Assembly (NCBI GenBank): GCA_958299035.1
Contig: CATQJL010000001.1
Span: forward strand, 17,157,433 to 17,221,432
Length of the DNA stretch: 64,000 nucleotides
Reading direction: 5' to 3'
From: Cylicocyclus nassatus
Lineage: Eukaryota; Nematoda; Chromadorea; Rhabditida; Strongylidae
Shown here piece after piece: positions 45,801 through 56,993 of this stretch. Position 1 is the stretch's first letter; every line of letters starts with the position of its first letter. Below the pieces are notes generated by a model that did no database searches, was not told where the DNA came from, and worked only from the letters and a program-made list of their open reading frames with translations. The position numbers and the translations under genes are program-made.

Positions 45801-47233
45801 TATACAAAGTCTCTATTTTCTTTTTTTCTCAGTTTTAAACTGTGTGTACTGCTTTAAAAAGTTCTGAAAGCAAGAACCAGGGTGGCTCACCCCATTTAGA
45901 AATGGCATTATAGCCAATGTAAAGATGGTGGTCAGGTTCAGCGACGTTATGTAGATTTGTGGCGTCGTTTCGCCAATAAATATAAAGATGTTTGCCATAT
46001 GGGATTCACATTTATGACAACGTTAGTGATGTTTGTCATCAAACTATTGGTTTGAAGGAAAAAGAATATCTAGGCTTTCTCATGAAGACGGCTTCATCCT
46101 TGAAGTTTTAGATGAGCAAATATCGTCAAGTCTGGAGAATCTTTACTTTACAGGTACGCACTCCGAAATGTACAGTCAAGGCATTTTATATGGTCTTGTA
46201 TGTCATTGCATACACTGTTTATTTTAGGCGTTCTCATTTGAGTTTTGGGGCAAACACCGAGTCAGTTAAGTGTTTTTGGTGTTTTGCCTATGTTTTCTTT
46301 CCTCTTTGTAACAGCCTCATCAAAGTGAAGTAAGTAATAACAAAGGTCAGTCTACTGCGTTTTTACGATTGCAAATCCAGGATGGCGTTGGATGGAAGAC
46401 AGTGTGTGCAATGCAGACATGATCTTATCTGACTCGACTGCATAATCCTAATTAAATATTGCAAAAAGTTCTTAAAATATTCAATTTTTTTGCTCAGAAA
46501 AGTGCATTTAGCCTGCAAAATAAGCGCAAGTTTGGGAGTCTGTCAATAGTTTAGTGGGAAGACTGCAGCAAGATGCTTTCCGATCAAATTGGGCCTAAGA
46601 TTATAGTGTTAATTGAGCACATGTTAAAAAAACTTTGATTTGTGATCAAACAGGGGCCAAAGATTTACTATTATTCAAACGTGTAAATGTTTAAGGAGCG
46701 CTAGATAACGGAGTCAGTATCATTATGGGCGATCATGGTAATCGACTTGGAAAGCAGATGTGGTCGTACAGTGGTAGAATTGAGGAACGTATGCCCTTAA
46801 TGGCCATTCGTTTACCACCTGATTTCAAGAAATTACACCCACAAGAATACCTCAATTTCATGAAAAACAAATGGAAATTAACGAGGTGTGTTGTCGAAGC
46901 CAGTTTGAATTTTCTTTTATTAATTTTATTTTTAAATTCTCTACTGACACTCAGCAAGTACTGAATGGGCGAAACCAAACTATACATATAACATTCGAAC
47001 GCGAGATGTCCCGAAACGTGCATCAGTAGTGGATTAATCTAACATTTATGCATTTTATAACCTCAAGCAGTAACGCCTGCAAGACCGACACGAGAACTTT
47101 TGTTGTTTAGCAACTTCGACATTCACCAAACTCTCAAAGATATCGTACTGATGAGCTTTGGGAATGCGAGGAGATCCATGGCGCAAGATTACGGCCGTGG
47201 ATTGAGCCTTTTTGAAGAAATACCAGCTACAAG
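36835..47233 (+). CDS. DUF229 family (sulfatase-like) protein, partial, 11 exons traced
   Basis: Exons: 36,835-36,940; 41,418-41,558; 41,627-about 41,692 (tentative); 41,774-about 41,907; 41,935-42,148; 45,352-45,526; 45,663-about 45,799; about 45,914-46,030; 46,074-46,153; 46,696-46,885; 47,111-47,233. DUF229 landmarks appear in order: CKFAIPR; YVHPHYGN; FFVNGDAFYIRC; VLCLESTSRTMFMRHLPRTM; GYELFYGYNKV; IGDNSEVNLVPILVGD; PADHFYRAYY; CHMGFTFM; SHEDGF; IIMGDHGNRLG; SGRIEERMPLMAIRLPP; SNFDIHQTLKDIV. The family belongs to the alkaline phosphatase/sulfatase fold, is common in nematodes, and has no established substrate. Most junctions agree in phase (for example the 43-nt intron 46,031-46,073). 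The N-terminus and the C-terminal cysteine region after 47,233 are not found. Odd points: E replaces the usual D before STSR, and a TGA at 41,909 is in frame unless a 27-nt intron is removed. It could be a functional gene or an early pseudogene. Confidence 0.82.
37344..38067 (+). mobile_element. Helitron-like element, copy 2, with internal foldback
   Basis: Starts TCTTATATATAAAGCTGAAT plus a TGTC/TATG microsatellite and ends GGCGGAGCCGGGTATGCCAG then CTAG, between A and T. The right half repeats the left half in inverse orientation around a perfect palindrome at about 37,717-37,737 (ATCACCCCC/GGGGGTGAT). It lies in the first traced DUF229 intron. Confidence 0.65.
38083..38975. mobile_element. 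Mariner-type MITE in a DUF229 intron
   Basis: TA-flanked, with left end GGTTGGTGCAAAAATGGCCG and right end CGGCCATTATTATTGCAACA then ACC. It is the intact relative of the truncated copy at 22,200-22,923. Confidence 0.75.
39130..39315 (-). repeat. tRNA-derived SINE-like element
   Basis: On the minus strand the head reads GGCCTGGTGTATGAGACGCA (box-A position) and GAGGTTTGATTCCGCC (box-B-like) about 35 nt later, followed by an unrelated body. This tRNA-like head plus tail arrangement fits a SINE. No poly(A) or target duplication could be defined. Confidence 0.5.
39806..40526. mobile_element. Mariner-type MITE in a DUF229 intron
   Basis: TA-flanked, with left end TGTTGAACCGAAAGTTCTTT and right end AAAGAACTTTCGGTTCAACC. 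Both arms contain TTCAAAAATT/AATTTTTGAA and TTCTATTGCTCTTATCTATG-like sequence. Confidence 0.8.
40993..41232. mobile_element. 240-bp Harbinger-type MITE, TTA duplication
   Basis: Ends GGCCTAAAGCATACCTCACG and CGTGAGGTATGCCTTAGGCC, with TTA at 40,990-40,992 and 41,233-41,235. A three-base TTA/TAA duplication with GGCC-starting ends fits PIF/Harbinger elements. It is distinct from the GGCCCGTATGC family. Confidence 0.85.
42670..43410. repeat. Foldback with ACGT-rich outer and nested inner arms
   Basis: The outer arms share TCCTTCATACTACGCCGCGT and GCTGCAGCGCAATGGAA, with repeated GCGTACGTG words at 43,350-43,386. The inner arms (about 42,975-43,100 and 43,145-43,255) share TCGAGTAGATTCAGCGGTA and CACTATATTTACC/GGTAGATATAGTG. 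It lies in the 3.2-kb DUF229 intron 42,149-45,351. The class is unknown. Confidence 0.65.
43586..44214. other. Overlapping opposed ORFs in a DUF229 intron, unrecognised
   Basis: The plus strand is open at 43,586-43,879, after a possible acceptor ATATATGTAG at 43,619, with cysteine-containing sequence (ADPKCSHANPFGFC, KRSCRPQTLIRMLPKICICV). The minus strand is open at 43,720-44,214 for 164 codons. Only one, or neither, is likely real. I do not recognise either product, and the plus-strand frame is not needed to join the flanking DUF229 exons. Confidence 0.3.
44215..45351. other. Intronic sequence, no gene seen
   Basis: Contains a C8 then (CA)9-10 tract at 44,421-44,446 and AT-rich sequence leading to the acceptor at 45,351. 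Opposed short frames around 44,798-45,150 show no motif. Confidence 0.5.
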
Positions 47234-47304
47234 GTGAGTTAGACTAACGCTGATGCAGGATCAATGTAAAGCTCAAAAAAGCATCAAACTTGATCGCTAA
47301 TAGC

Positions 47305-49308
47305 CAGGATAAAGCGGGTGTGGACGCCACACCATGATGGTCGTAGCACCGCAAGGTGAAACGATTTTCGGGGTGGCCTGTCACGTGATTTAAGTATCAT
47401 TCTCGTGACCAGCATGTCGGATAGCCCCTATGCACCAAATTTGAGCAACTCAGAGGTTTCCAAATATTGAATAACCATGTGTGATATAGTAATTTTGAAC
47501 ATGATTAGTCTCGTTTAAAATGTGAGTTAACTACCTCTTTTTGCATTCATTAAATAGTGCTGCACCTTCTTCTCCCATATGAGAAACCTCACTTGAAGTA
47601 ACCGCCAAGCTATGAATTAGAAGCCAGCTAAAAGCTTGTCAGTCTCACTTCTCAATTTCAATGATTGCTTTCAGTAGCTACTACTCAGGCTAAAAAAGAT
47701 TCATCAGGCTCAAAATACTCCTCTGCATAGTACGAGGTCTGGGCTGCCGAAACATACATTGTCGATTCGTTGACTGTGCGGACTGGACATAACCGCGGAG
47801 CAGGCGCCGCAGGGTAAAACGCTTACCCCAGTACAAACTCGCCATTGTTAAAATCGTGCTCTCGCAACATTTTAACCGCGCCGCGCGTGGTCCGCAGCGG
47901 TTGAGCAGTCGGCACGGCCAACTAATCGACAATATCTAGGAAAGTCTGCCAAAAATTACCTTGGTAATTCATTTAGGTGTGACGCAACCCCTCAAAAGTA
48001 GTGCTGAATACCTTTTCAAAGGGGTGCCACACCCCTTGATCTATCTTCAAATAAATCAAACATCTGCCTTCATATCATTCTTATGATTAAACAATCTCTT
48101 TTATAGAAGGAGTTTCCCCCAAAACTTGTAAAAGAAGATAAAGCGCTTTTTCCGAACCATCCTGGTCTAGTGGTCTGAAAGTATTGGACGCGGTAATGCT
48201 TGAAGGTGTGAAGATACAAGGGCTCGAGATATGCGCCTTTAAACTCTACATCCAAGAATCTCATTTTGTGATTCGAGTTTTTTCTTTTTTCTTGCTCTTT
48301 TCTCTCTTTTCCCTCTTCTATCTTTTCCTTTCTCTCCGTGTCGTTAGCCCTGTTTCCTTGCCTAAACCCATGGCCTTGCTTTTGCGGAATAAAGATACTT
48401 CAGGAACTCAGAAAGGTGAGATTTGGCAACGAAAGATCGCAACAAAAACGAGTAACCGACATTCGGGCTTATCCATAGTAAAGAGGTGTCTACTCTACGT
48501 TTGTTTTCGTTTTTCATGTGTGAATCTGATATTCTAAGAGAGTCATTAAAAAAGCTACAGTGACGTAAGCTCGCGAAAATCATTCATGTTCTTGTGCTTT
48601 ATCTCGCAATAAGTCTCGATAATTTTCACAGTGGTTGCCTTTTCAAAGATGTCTTGATTTCGGTATATTTTTCTCGTGCATTTCAGCCTCTTTGCAATTT
48701 TTTCCTTGGGTATGAGGAACTAGGTGTCATTAATCCTCTAATTAATAAATTTTGATTTTTTTTGCTTACATGACATCGAGTAAGCAGTTGTTGTGGACAG
48801 TGATACCCATCTAATTTCAAAAGCATGGTGTAATGCTCTTCTTCTTCTTCTCCCATTCAAAAAAAACTTACATGATTTTTTGTTTATCGAAAATCTTCAA
48901 GGTCTTCTAAATAGCATGAACTCACCGTTGTATTCGTGTCGTTAGCCTTTTTGATTGGGTATGATCTTGCTTTCACGGAATTAGATACAGTAAGGTCCTT
49001 TTGGAAACGTTCGCTTGTCCAAGCACATTCAGATACGTAGAAGAGTCAGGAGTTGAGCAATAAAAGGTCTCTCAGGGTTGGCGTCTCCGAAAATATAGAA
49101 AAATATGCTCGTTATCATCAAACTTTCTCCGTAATAGCCAATAAATTACATACCCTCAAGTCCTTTAGCTCCTCCAATTGCATCTCAGCAATGTAGCCCT
49201 ACCCCTACCTACGGAGGTGGAGGGCAAAGGGAGGGGGGGGGAGTGTGCTGAGGTCCGACCCAGGAAGGGTCGTTTTGGCGTCGTATGCCACACCCCTGCT
49301 CGACCCTG
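47305..49308 (+). mobile_element. hAT-like element, CTAATAGC/CTAATAAC duplication
   Basis: Starts CAGGATAAAGCGGGTGTGGA and ends ACACCCCTGCTCGACCCTG. It is flanked by CTAATAGC (47,297-47,304) and CTAATAAC (49,309-49,316), an 8-bp duplication with one change. GGTCGTA or GGGTCGTT occurs just inside both ends on the plus strand. Core similarity to the 28,889 element is visible at 47,520-47,700. It lies directly after the last traced DUF229 exon. It carries a tRNA-like segment at 48,150-48,245 and no transposase ORF. Confidence 0.72.
48150..48245 (+). repeat. tRNA-like SINE head inside the hAT-like element
   Basis: TCCTGGTCTAGTGGTCTGAA matches a tRNA 5'/box-A region, and GGGCTCGAGATATGCGCC lies about 55 nt later at the box-B position. 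The arms do not close into a clean cloverleaf, so it is a tRNA-derived SINE head or tRNA pseudogene. A T/C-rich tract follows. Confidence 0.4.
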
Positions 49309-49846
49309 CTAATAACTTGGCTTGAACAACTTTCACTTATCATTGCTAAGTTTGCTCAAAATCATCGGACATTGTCAGATTAGACGTGCTGTTTCATGAA
49401 ATGTGATGCGTGTAAATTTCGGAAATTTGCACCTATACTCTCGTTTTCCTCGTTGTTTGAGCTCAATTTCCAAACAAAATGTGTTGTACTACATAATAAA
49501 CACTACTCACAGTACGTCAATATGTTTGTAGTTAGATTGGAGCGTATGGGTTTCATAGCATTTACAAAAGTTGGAGATCCGGATTAAAGATCCATGCTTT
49601 AGAATTTTTGCCCAAATTATCGTAGGAAAATTGATAACGCTTTTGCTTACCATTATTTTGCGGAGATTGCTTTCCTCTATCCAACGGTCTGCAGCATGCC
49701 CGAATCAGTGCTTGCATCAAAAAAAAGTTGTCTGAATACAATGTTTGAGAACTTTTGAGCCAACCTCACCCCTCCTTCCTAGTATCTGTCGCAAAATTCT
49801 CGAAAGTGACCTATATAAGTTTAAAAATGTGCAAGCGACTTGTTTA

Positions 49847-50010
49847 TCTTATATATGAAGCCGAATGTCTGTTTGTCTGTATGTATGTCTGTATGTATGT
49901 CTGTATGTCTGTGTGTACGTCTGTGTGTATGTATGTTCCGAATAGAAAATTCCATTTCTGAACCGATCCGGACCAAACTTGGCACGCATACACTTCGGGC
50001 CCCGGCGGGT
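49847..50010 (+). repeat. Helitron-like element, 3'-truncated copy 3
   Basis: TCTTATATATGAAGCCGAAT, a TGTC/TATG microsatellite, CCGAATAGAAAATTCCATTT and GGGCCCCGGCGGGT. The match stops at about 50,010, next to a mariner-like end TTTTTTGGACACCCTGTA. Confidence 0.65.
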
Positions 50011-50743
50011 CGATCAAGCATTATTTTTTGGACACCCTGTAGTTTTCCTGATACAACTCCATTTTTTGGTTTTTATGCTTTCATTTTTTTCCATGGAAAC
50101 TACAATACCTTAAAGTTCTTACACAGAGGAATTTTTTACTTTGTTGTTTCAAGCGAGATTACATAAACGCCACAGGACTCAGAGTTAGGTTTTTTGAAAA
50201 AGGCTATCCTGCAAGGCTCACCCGACAAGAATGGAACCAGGGCAATTCAGCGGTTGCCATCTTGCTTTTCAAGTGGCAAAAAATCCAAATTAATATTTTT
50301 TGGCGAATTATATTTGCTCACAAACTGGAAATGTGTTCTTTGGTGCTTTTCTGCACTCAAGTTTTCTCGTGAGAGCTTTTAATAAAACTGTTGAACAAGA
50401 GAAGATGCGCTTCAAAGTTCATAATATATAATGGTGGTTATGCGGCAGAGTTTTCTACTCTGCGATGCTGCTTAGTAAGTTTCCTATAAAGAGAAAACAC
50501 AAGACAATCTGTCTTTGGTCATCGATTCTGTGTGTGATATTGAAATCTGTTCTGAGTACAAATACACGGGATAATATCGCACTACATTTTTTAGAAGTTG
50601 CTTCGATGCGTACATTCCTGAGAACTTTTGCACGTGCTTAGTAGATCGCTCAAACCTATCAAACGCAACCGTCGAAGCCACAAAGCAACAGGTTTCAATA
50701 AAGAAAACTAGCCTATACTCAACGTTTTACCACTTTTATTCAG

Positions 50744-51910
50744 GGTATTCTATTAAGCATAAATACCTTCCTCATGGATAATGACAGACTAGGTGGCTGC
50801 TTCGATCGCGCGAATGTAAGCTTTGCTTCTCACGTTCATATCTCGATAGTATTTATTGCTCAGACGACGATAATTGGCAATATTACTGTACTTGGTTTGA
50901 ATCCCTTAGCAAGATATGGCCTTCGCAAAAAAGATAATGCCTCAGTTGTGGAGGATGCAAGGACAAAACGTATGGGAATGAATGTAGGTAAAATTTTACC
51001 TTTGTAACAAACGCATGATTGCAAATAACTTCCACGCATCCAAAGAATGTTTGATTTCTTTGATTCTGGCCTCTCTCTTTTTCTCAATGCGTCTTATACA
51101 GGGTGTCCCAAAAAAATGTGAACACTGTTTGATCGTTAATAACTGTTGCTTTCACGTCTTTCGCCCAGCTTGAGGCACCATTCTATAGAGCGAGGTTTAA
51201 CTTAGATTTGCAAATCATTAATCGCCTTTCATTAATGTGAATTACGGTAGGAACTTCGACAAGGATTTTGGGCCATTAGAGGCCATATTCTGCCTTGGAA
51301 CAAAACCAAACAAGCCAAAAACTCTTATACTATAGTAATGGAAGCCGCTAATTTAAAATATGAATATTTCGCTTCACTGTGACGCTTTCCAAGGTTATTC
51401 CAGGTAAACCTTAATAAGTGAATTTCCAGCATTTGTCAAAATTGTAATTACACCGCAAAAACGCTAAAATCACTTGTAAAAAGTTGTGTAGTGGAATGAG
51501 CGTGCGCGAAAACTCTAGTATACTTTTTCCAGATTTTCTGGAAAAAAATTTTTGTCAAATGGCATATTTCACAATGGATCCACATGCGAGAGGTTCATAC
51601 CGTAATCCGACAGTAACGAAGGGAGATCGGAGTTTTGTTTTATATTCTAAGTTAAACCTCACTCTATAGAATGTTGCCTCGATCTTGGCGAAAGACATGA
51701 AAGCAAGGGATTTATTAACGATCAAACAGTGTTCACATTTTTTGGGACACCCTGTGTAGCCAATTATTGCATGTACAGTCTACATTTCGTATCTGGATGG
51801 TGGCAAGGTGCCCACCATCCATGCATCTACGAATTCTGTATGTGTTGGACTTTTGCATATAATCTTCACAGAATGCGTTCTTTAATTGTGAAAATAACAA
51901 GAAACGATAA
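50744..51910 (+). CDS. 3' part of an unrecognised spliced gene (4 exons)
   Basis: Exons 50,744-50,815, 50,864-50,987, 51,779-51,837 and 51,872-51,910 join in phase and end at TAA. Junctions: ATTCAG before exon 1; AAT/GTAAGC and GCTCAG around a 48-nt intron; GTAG/GTAAAA and GTACAG around a 791-nt intron; TCT/GTATGT and TTCACAG around a 34-nt intron. The roughly 97-residue product begins GILLSINTFLMDNDRLGGCF, passes through NITVLGLNPLARYGLRKKDN and VYISYLDGGKVPTIHASTNS, and ends AFFNCENNKKR. A TA-flanked MITE fills the long intron. I do not recognise the family. The exons could be the 3' end of the DUF229 gene upstream, with intermediate exons unseen, or a separate gene; phase with the last DUF229 exon does not connect directly. 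Confidence 0.65.
51097..51756. mobile_element. Tc1/mariner-type MITE, ACAGGGTGTCCCAAAAAA termini
   Basis: TA-flanked (51,095-51,096 and 51,757-51,758). The left end TACAGGGTGTCCCAAAAAAA is mirrored by GGGACACCCTGTG, with arms of at least 100 bp (GAACACTGTTTGATCGTTAA, GAGGTTTAACTTAG). It sits in an intron of the 50,744-51,910 gene. Confidence 0.85.
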
Positions 51911-54193
51911 ATGCTGAAATATTTATTTTGAACGGATTCGTCTCCAAAGTACGCACCATAACTATATGCGCCTGCAATGCATACATTCGTATGTATCAAA
52001 TACCAAACGGATATTTACATAAGTTGCAACAAAAAAATTTTTCATCACTTTACGTGGACTCCATAAAATTACAAGCTTTTGGCTTCTAAAAGAAGAGAAG
52101 GTTCTGTGTACGACTTTGTAGCTCATTTTCGAGACATTCGCCTCTGATTTTAAAAATAATTGCTTCTCTCGAAAATTTTCACCATTAGTTGAAAGAAGTT
52201 TGACCTGAGATTTTCACCAGGTCCTTTTTTTGTACGAATTTGGTAGATCAGCATTCCGCTCCTAGGCAGATTGAAAAAATCCGCTGATAACTGTGCGACT
52301 TTAGAAGCCAAAAATTGTTTATTGAGTCATAGTCGCCTGAAGAGTGACGGGCTGCGAAAAATCATTTTTGGCTTATTAAGCAAAGTTTCAATGATAATTG
52401 TCTTCCCCCACATTCTTTTGTTCCCTTGGGACATCTTTTTTGTTCCTACCGAATTGATGTGGCTTATTAAGTATACTAACCGTAGTCGTTCGAAAACTGC
52501 AAATCACGGTTTTCTGAGTTTCCGAAAAAAAACATTGAAAAATTTTGACGGCGGTGCTTTGTTTGAGAGAGCAAACACCACTGACGTCGTTAGGTCCTTT
52601 TAGCAAAACTAGCACCAACCCGCAGCGAAAAGAAGATACTGCAGTGGTGTAAACTTTATCTTGGACATCTGAACTGAACGGTTAGCCAAGTCGCCCGCTT
52701 TTAACCGGGAGACGGTCAAGAGGCGCGATTTCTCTGGCTGTCACCAACTTAAAAGCCCTTTTCTGCACTACACAAATGTTTAAAAAATTCCAGAGAAAGT
52801 CGTTTAGCTTACTAGCTCTTCGAAGTTACCATTTACTGAGTTTCACGGCTTTTGCTGCAAAAATGAGCGAAATATCCACGAAAATGCCATTATTTGCATT
52901 TTCATGGGTTTTTGACCTCCAATGTTTCTGTTTTTGATCTTTTTTGAGATGATAAGATCAGACAGGTCATGCAACGATCTTCTACATTGTCTCAGAAATT
53001 AGAATGGCCTCTAAAACATTATTAAACATTTAAAATGTGCAATTTGATGTCCAGCTGGCAATAAAAACCGCGCCTCTTGACATACACCCCTTTTAACCTT
53101 CCCCGAGTTTTGTTATTAATTTAATGAGAGTGAGCTTGCTCACCAAACTCATGTCATTTGGTTTGTTGAAAAAAGAGACCTGTGGTTGTTTTCGTCAACA
53201 AAAATAAATGAACGATTACTTCAGGAAGCAGGTACGCAAAGCACAAGCCTCGAGGGTAAAATATCTTGAGGGGTAAATTTACAAAGTTTGCTTCAAAGGC
53301 ATATTTTAGCCCCAATGTTTGCTGATGAATACGTCTCCCGATGAAAGCCTGAAACGAAATTTCGCCAATTTCATCACGCGAACGTACGAAGCGAAAATAT
53401 GCTTTCACCTGAGCCAGAGTAGGGTTTCTTAAGACATTTCCTAAGATTTTACACAGAATTTTTTGTCTATCAGAAAAGACACGATTTTGTAATTCTATTT
53501 AGTTCTTGCAAGATAATGAAAATTACTTAACGTAGAACACCTTCTAAAACTCTGCTAATGTTTTGTGGTCTGTTTTAAAGTGTTTTCTCAATTAGAGGCA
53601 GCGTCCACCCAGAATTTGGCCCCCATTCTCCGTCATTCTGGGGCTTTTTCGTGGCCCTGATTACAGTTCCGAACTTCAAATTCTGCAAAATTCACAAAAG
53701 ACCTCTTTTCTGGGGCCTACATTGAGGATCGATACTAATCGGAGGGGGTTAGGTTTAGTTTGAACACCGCCTTTAACGCCTTGACAGGCACCTTGAAAAG
53801 AGCATTTTGGCAATACTATCTCGCTATTTCACATACCTAGGCTTTTCTATCAAGTTCAAAAATCCGCTTTAAAGCGAAGAAAGGCGGAAACATATATTTC
53901 CAATCCATTTATTTTGTTTTGAGACGAGCGAAGTAGTTTCGCCAAAGCTGACTGGCTGTAAAACTTTGAAAATTCGCTTTTGCCAGCATGAACAATCTGC
54001 CGCTGAGGAGGGGGAACCATATTGAAGACTTTCCCGCCAAGATGTAAGCTTGCCAATTTTCAAAATCAACTTTTTCGTTTCTGGTATACTGATATGTCTT
54101 CGCACTTGGGCGATGGCATAGCGATACCGTTCACTTTTATATGACGCTGAGGAATGATCCCACCTTTGTCTGAGCGCTGAATAATCTATATAT
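51911..54193. other. No gene seen; one tRNA-like fragment
   Basis: AT-rich. At 52,680-52,735, GGTTAGCCAAGTCGCCCGCT and AACCGGGAGACGGTCAAG resemble part of a tRNA but no full cloverleaf forms. GTCAAGAGGCGCG at 52,718 has an inverted partner at about 53,062. ORFs at 52,271-52,603 and 53,154-53,408 show no motif or splice context. Confidence 0.4.
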
Positions 54194-54195
54194 TA

Positions 54196-55012
54196 GGTTC
54201 TCCCAAAAGTTCTTGCGCCGGAAAAAAAATCATAACTTCTCCAAATCTTGATGGATTTCTTCGAATGTAACTCTTCAAGAAAGTACACATCAAGGCCTTT
54301 ACAGCGCTTGCTTCCGGTAACTTATTGTTAGTATAGAGATTTTCCTGAGATAAAAGCAGTTGAACGAAACTACTCAAGATTGGCATTTTTCAAGAAGGGT
54401 AACGAAAAATTCTGTAAATATTTTTATTATAGAGAAATTTTGCTATTTACTACAGTGTCTTTTCCACGAAACAAAACGAAAAAAATCGAGAGTTAGAAGC
54501 ACATAAAAAGAATTATTTCAGTTTTGCAATTTGAGTATTCCCAAAAAAGCCTAAAATCGTCATAGAAAATACAGGAGAGTCATGAACATGGGTTTTATGA
54601 CCTTCTCTTTCTAACTGAGCGGGTGCTAATCGAGAGCAATTTTGATTTTCGTGAAAAACGCAAACCCGAAAATCCGAAAAAATCACGAAAAACAAAATTG
54701 CTTTCGATTAGCTTGGCTATGACGTTCTTGGGCTTTTTAAAGTATGCTCAAAAATTGCAATGTGCATAATTTTCTCTATCAGATAAAAGTACTTCTAGAA
54801 TTTTTCGTAATCCTGCCTGAAAAATGCCAATCATGAGTAATCTTATTCAACTGTTTCTATCTCTCGAACTTATCCATACTAACTTACCGAAGCAAGCTGC
54901 TGTAAAGGCCTTGATCTGTACTTTCATAAGGGGTTACTTTCGAAGGAATCCATCAAGATCTGAAAAAGTTATGATTTTTTGAAAATCCGGCGCAAGAACT
55001 TTTGGGACAACT
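54196..55012. mobile_element. Mariner-type MITE
   Basis: TA-flanked, with left end GGTTCTCCCAAAAGTTCTTG and right end CAAGAACTTTTGGGACAACT. Arms share GCGCCGG, TCATAACTT and AAGGCCTT. ORFs inside are palindrome by-products. Confidence 0.8.
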
Positions 55013-55020
55013 TAATATTA

Positions 55021-56244
55021 GGTTGATTTATAGTTAATGCACGTTTCCTATACTTCAACTTTCAACCAAGATTTCTAGGCACAATAAAAACTACTGTAAC
55101 CATCAAATCAGTGGCTATAAAACAGATACTTTTGCGTGGCTGTATCTATCAAAAAAAAGAAAGATTTTCTGACCTTAAAATTGCCAACAACTTTTTTACA
55201 AGCCTCTATTTTGAGAAGGCATAACTTATGTTGAAATGAAGTAGGATAAAGCAAACCTTGCTCATCGGGTAGCCAAGGGTCTCCTGAGCATTAGTGCCAA
55301 GCTTGAATTATACGGAAAATTTTTGAAAGAAAATATTGCGAAAAAGTCGAAAATACTCACTTCTATCTGGCATCTCGGCGGGTTCAAAAATCGGCCATTA
55401 TAGCCAATGGCTCGGCAAGTCTCACCCTAATCAAAGTTTCGCTTACCTGGGGTTATTCAGTGCGCTGATCCCGGAAATCCACTTTAGAAGGCTTGAAAAC
55501 GGCGAAAACGAGCGTTTTTTTGATACCCTTCGCTATGAAACTGGACGAGTGGAGCAGGGCTGATGACGCTCAATCGTTGGGGACCCAATAGTTATAGCAT
55601 TGCGGCGGACAGCCTCCAATGATGAGAGGAGAATTGCCAGCTCGTCTGAAAGCGTGTAAGAGTGGCTTGCGCGTGTAAGTTTAAGAGCAATTTTCTCGGT
55701 AGAGAAGGCATGCTATGCGACCGGGATTGCAATGTTTTCTGGCCGATAAGACATCTACCACGTTAATTTGGTTGTTTAGTTTTGCCGATCCACTGCCTTT
55801 AATTAGGTCTACCCTTGCCATATAGTGCAAAAGTTCTGCAATTGCCTTTTGCCTAAGAGTTTTATACAACATGGAATGGCAGCGAAGGTCATTCAAGTTC
55901 GCAATCGGTTTTCTCGGCTCAGAATTCTTGGAAAATTTTGTTCAAATATCATCTTGTAGCACAAAGTTCCCTAGTCCTTATGCATATTTTTTGAAAATAA
56001 TCCGACTATTCCTCATGGATTTATGGCAAAATGAGTGAAAAGCAAAAATTTTGGGATTCAATCTCTTTTATGTGAAGGCTCAGAACTTCAGAATGAACGG
56101 AGATGTACGACAGCGAAGGCCCACTTAAGAAACTAGAAAAAATGCTCTAGAGAGCGAAAAAGTTTTTGAGGGAATTGTTTACACCTCAAATACCAGCTCT
56201 TAGAAGAAGATTTGAGAAAAACGTGCATTAATTATGAATCAACC
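55021..56244. mobile_element. Mariner-type MITE, abutting the previous one
   Basis: TA-flanked, with left end GGTTGATTTATAGTTAATGC and right end GCATTAATTATGAATCAACC. It starts eight bases after the previous element ends. The internal ORF 55,336-55,563 has no recognisable domain. Confidence 0.75.
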
Positions 56245-56269
56245 TAATATGAATAAAACTTAATGTCTG

Positions 56270-56410
56270 AGGTTCCAGTTTGTTTGAATGTGTTCTACAG
56301 AAACGCCGCCGTTGAACCCGATTAAAGTGAAACTTTGCACACTTATGTATTCGGCCCCTGCGAAAATTATAGGCTACTTTTGAGGCGATTCGCAGGGTCC
56401 TTCCATCAAT
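56270..56410 (+). repeat. Diverged Helitron-like remnant
   Basis: AAGTGAAACTTTGCACACTT, ATTCGGCCCC and TATAGGCTACTTTT parallel the conserved block of the Helitron-like copies (CCAAACTTGGCACACAT, GGGCCCCGG, CATAGGCTACTTTTC) with many changes. Confidence 0.4.
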
Positions 56411-56993
56411 TTACCGATTTGTTTACTAATATCTAGGGAGATGAAAGCTTCCCATGGTCTAACCAATTATTTCTCAGTAAACATGTAAGCAGCGGCGGTG
56501 AAGCTCATTCTAATCTCAAAGTCAGCAGAATGCGGCAGTTCGTCTCAAAGCGCTTTTCGCGCATGGCACAAGGAGTTTGCAAGCGTAAGTAGCACATTTT
56601 GTTGGCCTTTATTTAACTTCGAGTGAAACCGGGATCGCAAACTAGTATTTTGTATATTCTTCCTCTTCCCTTAATTCTTAGTAATGATTGCCTTATCTTC
56701 AGCGCTTTTACTCTTTGGATAGAAGGAGTAGCTCTTTGGCGTGTTTTGCAGAGTTGAATGTTCATTTGGGGTTCCAATTCGGTTTTTTTGAATTGAAAGC
56801 ACTTGAGCATTTTATCCAAAAGTCTGAGCCCAGGTTGCTGTGAGTACATAATAAGGTCTTCTTTTCACTTGACGCTACCTACTCAAGCGATCCCTGGCCA
56901 TCGCTACAAAGTCACCGTAATCCAAAGCATCCTGAATCTTCACCGTAGTTGAAAATTTTATACAGGCTGTTCTCAATGGTGCAACATGTATTA

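Noticed and set aside
52680..52735. Possible intact tRNA with TTTTAA anticodon region
   Set aside because: The acceptor and T arms do not pair and the anticodon would read as a stop; most likely a fragment.
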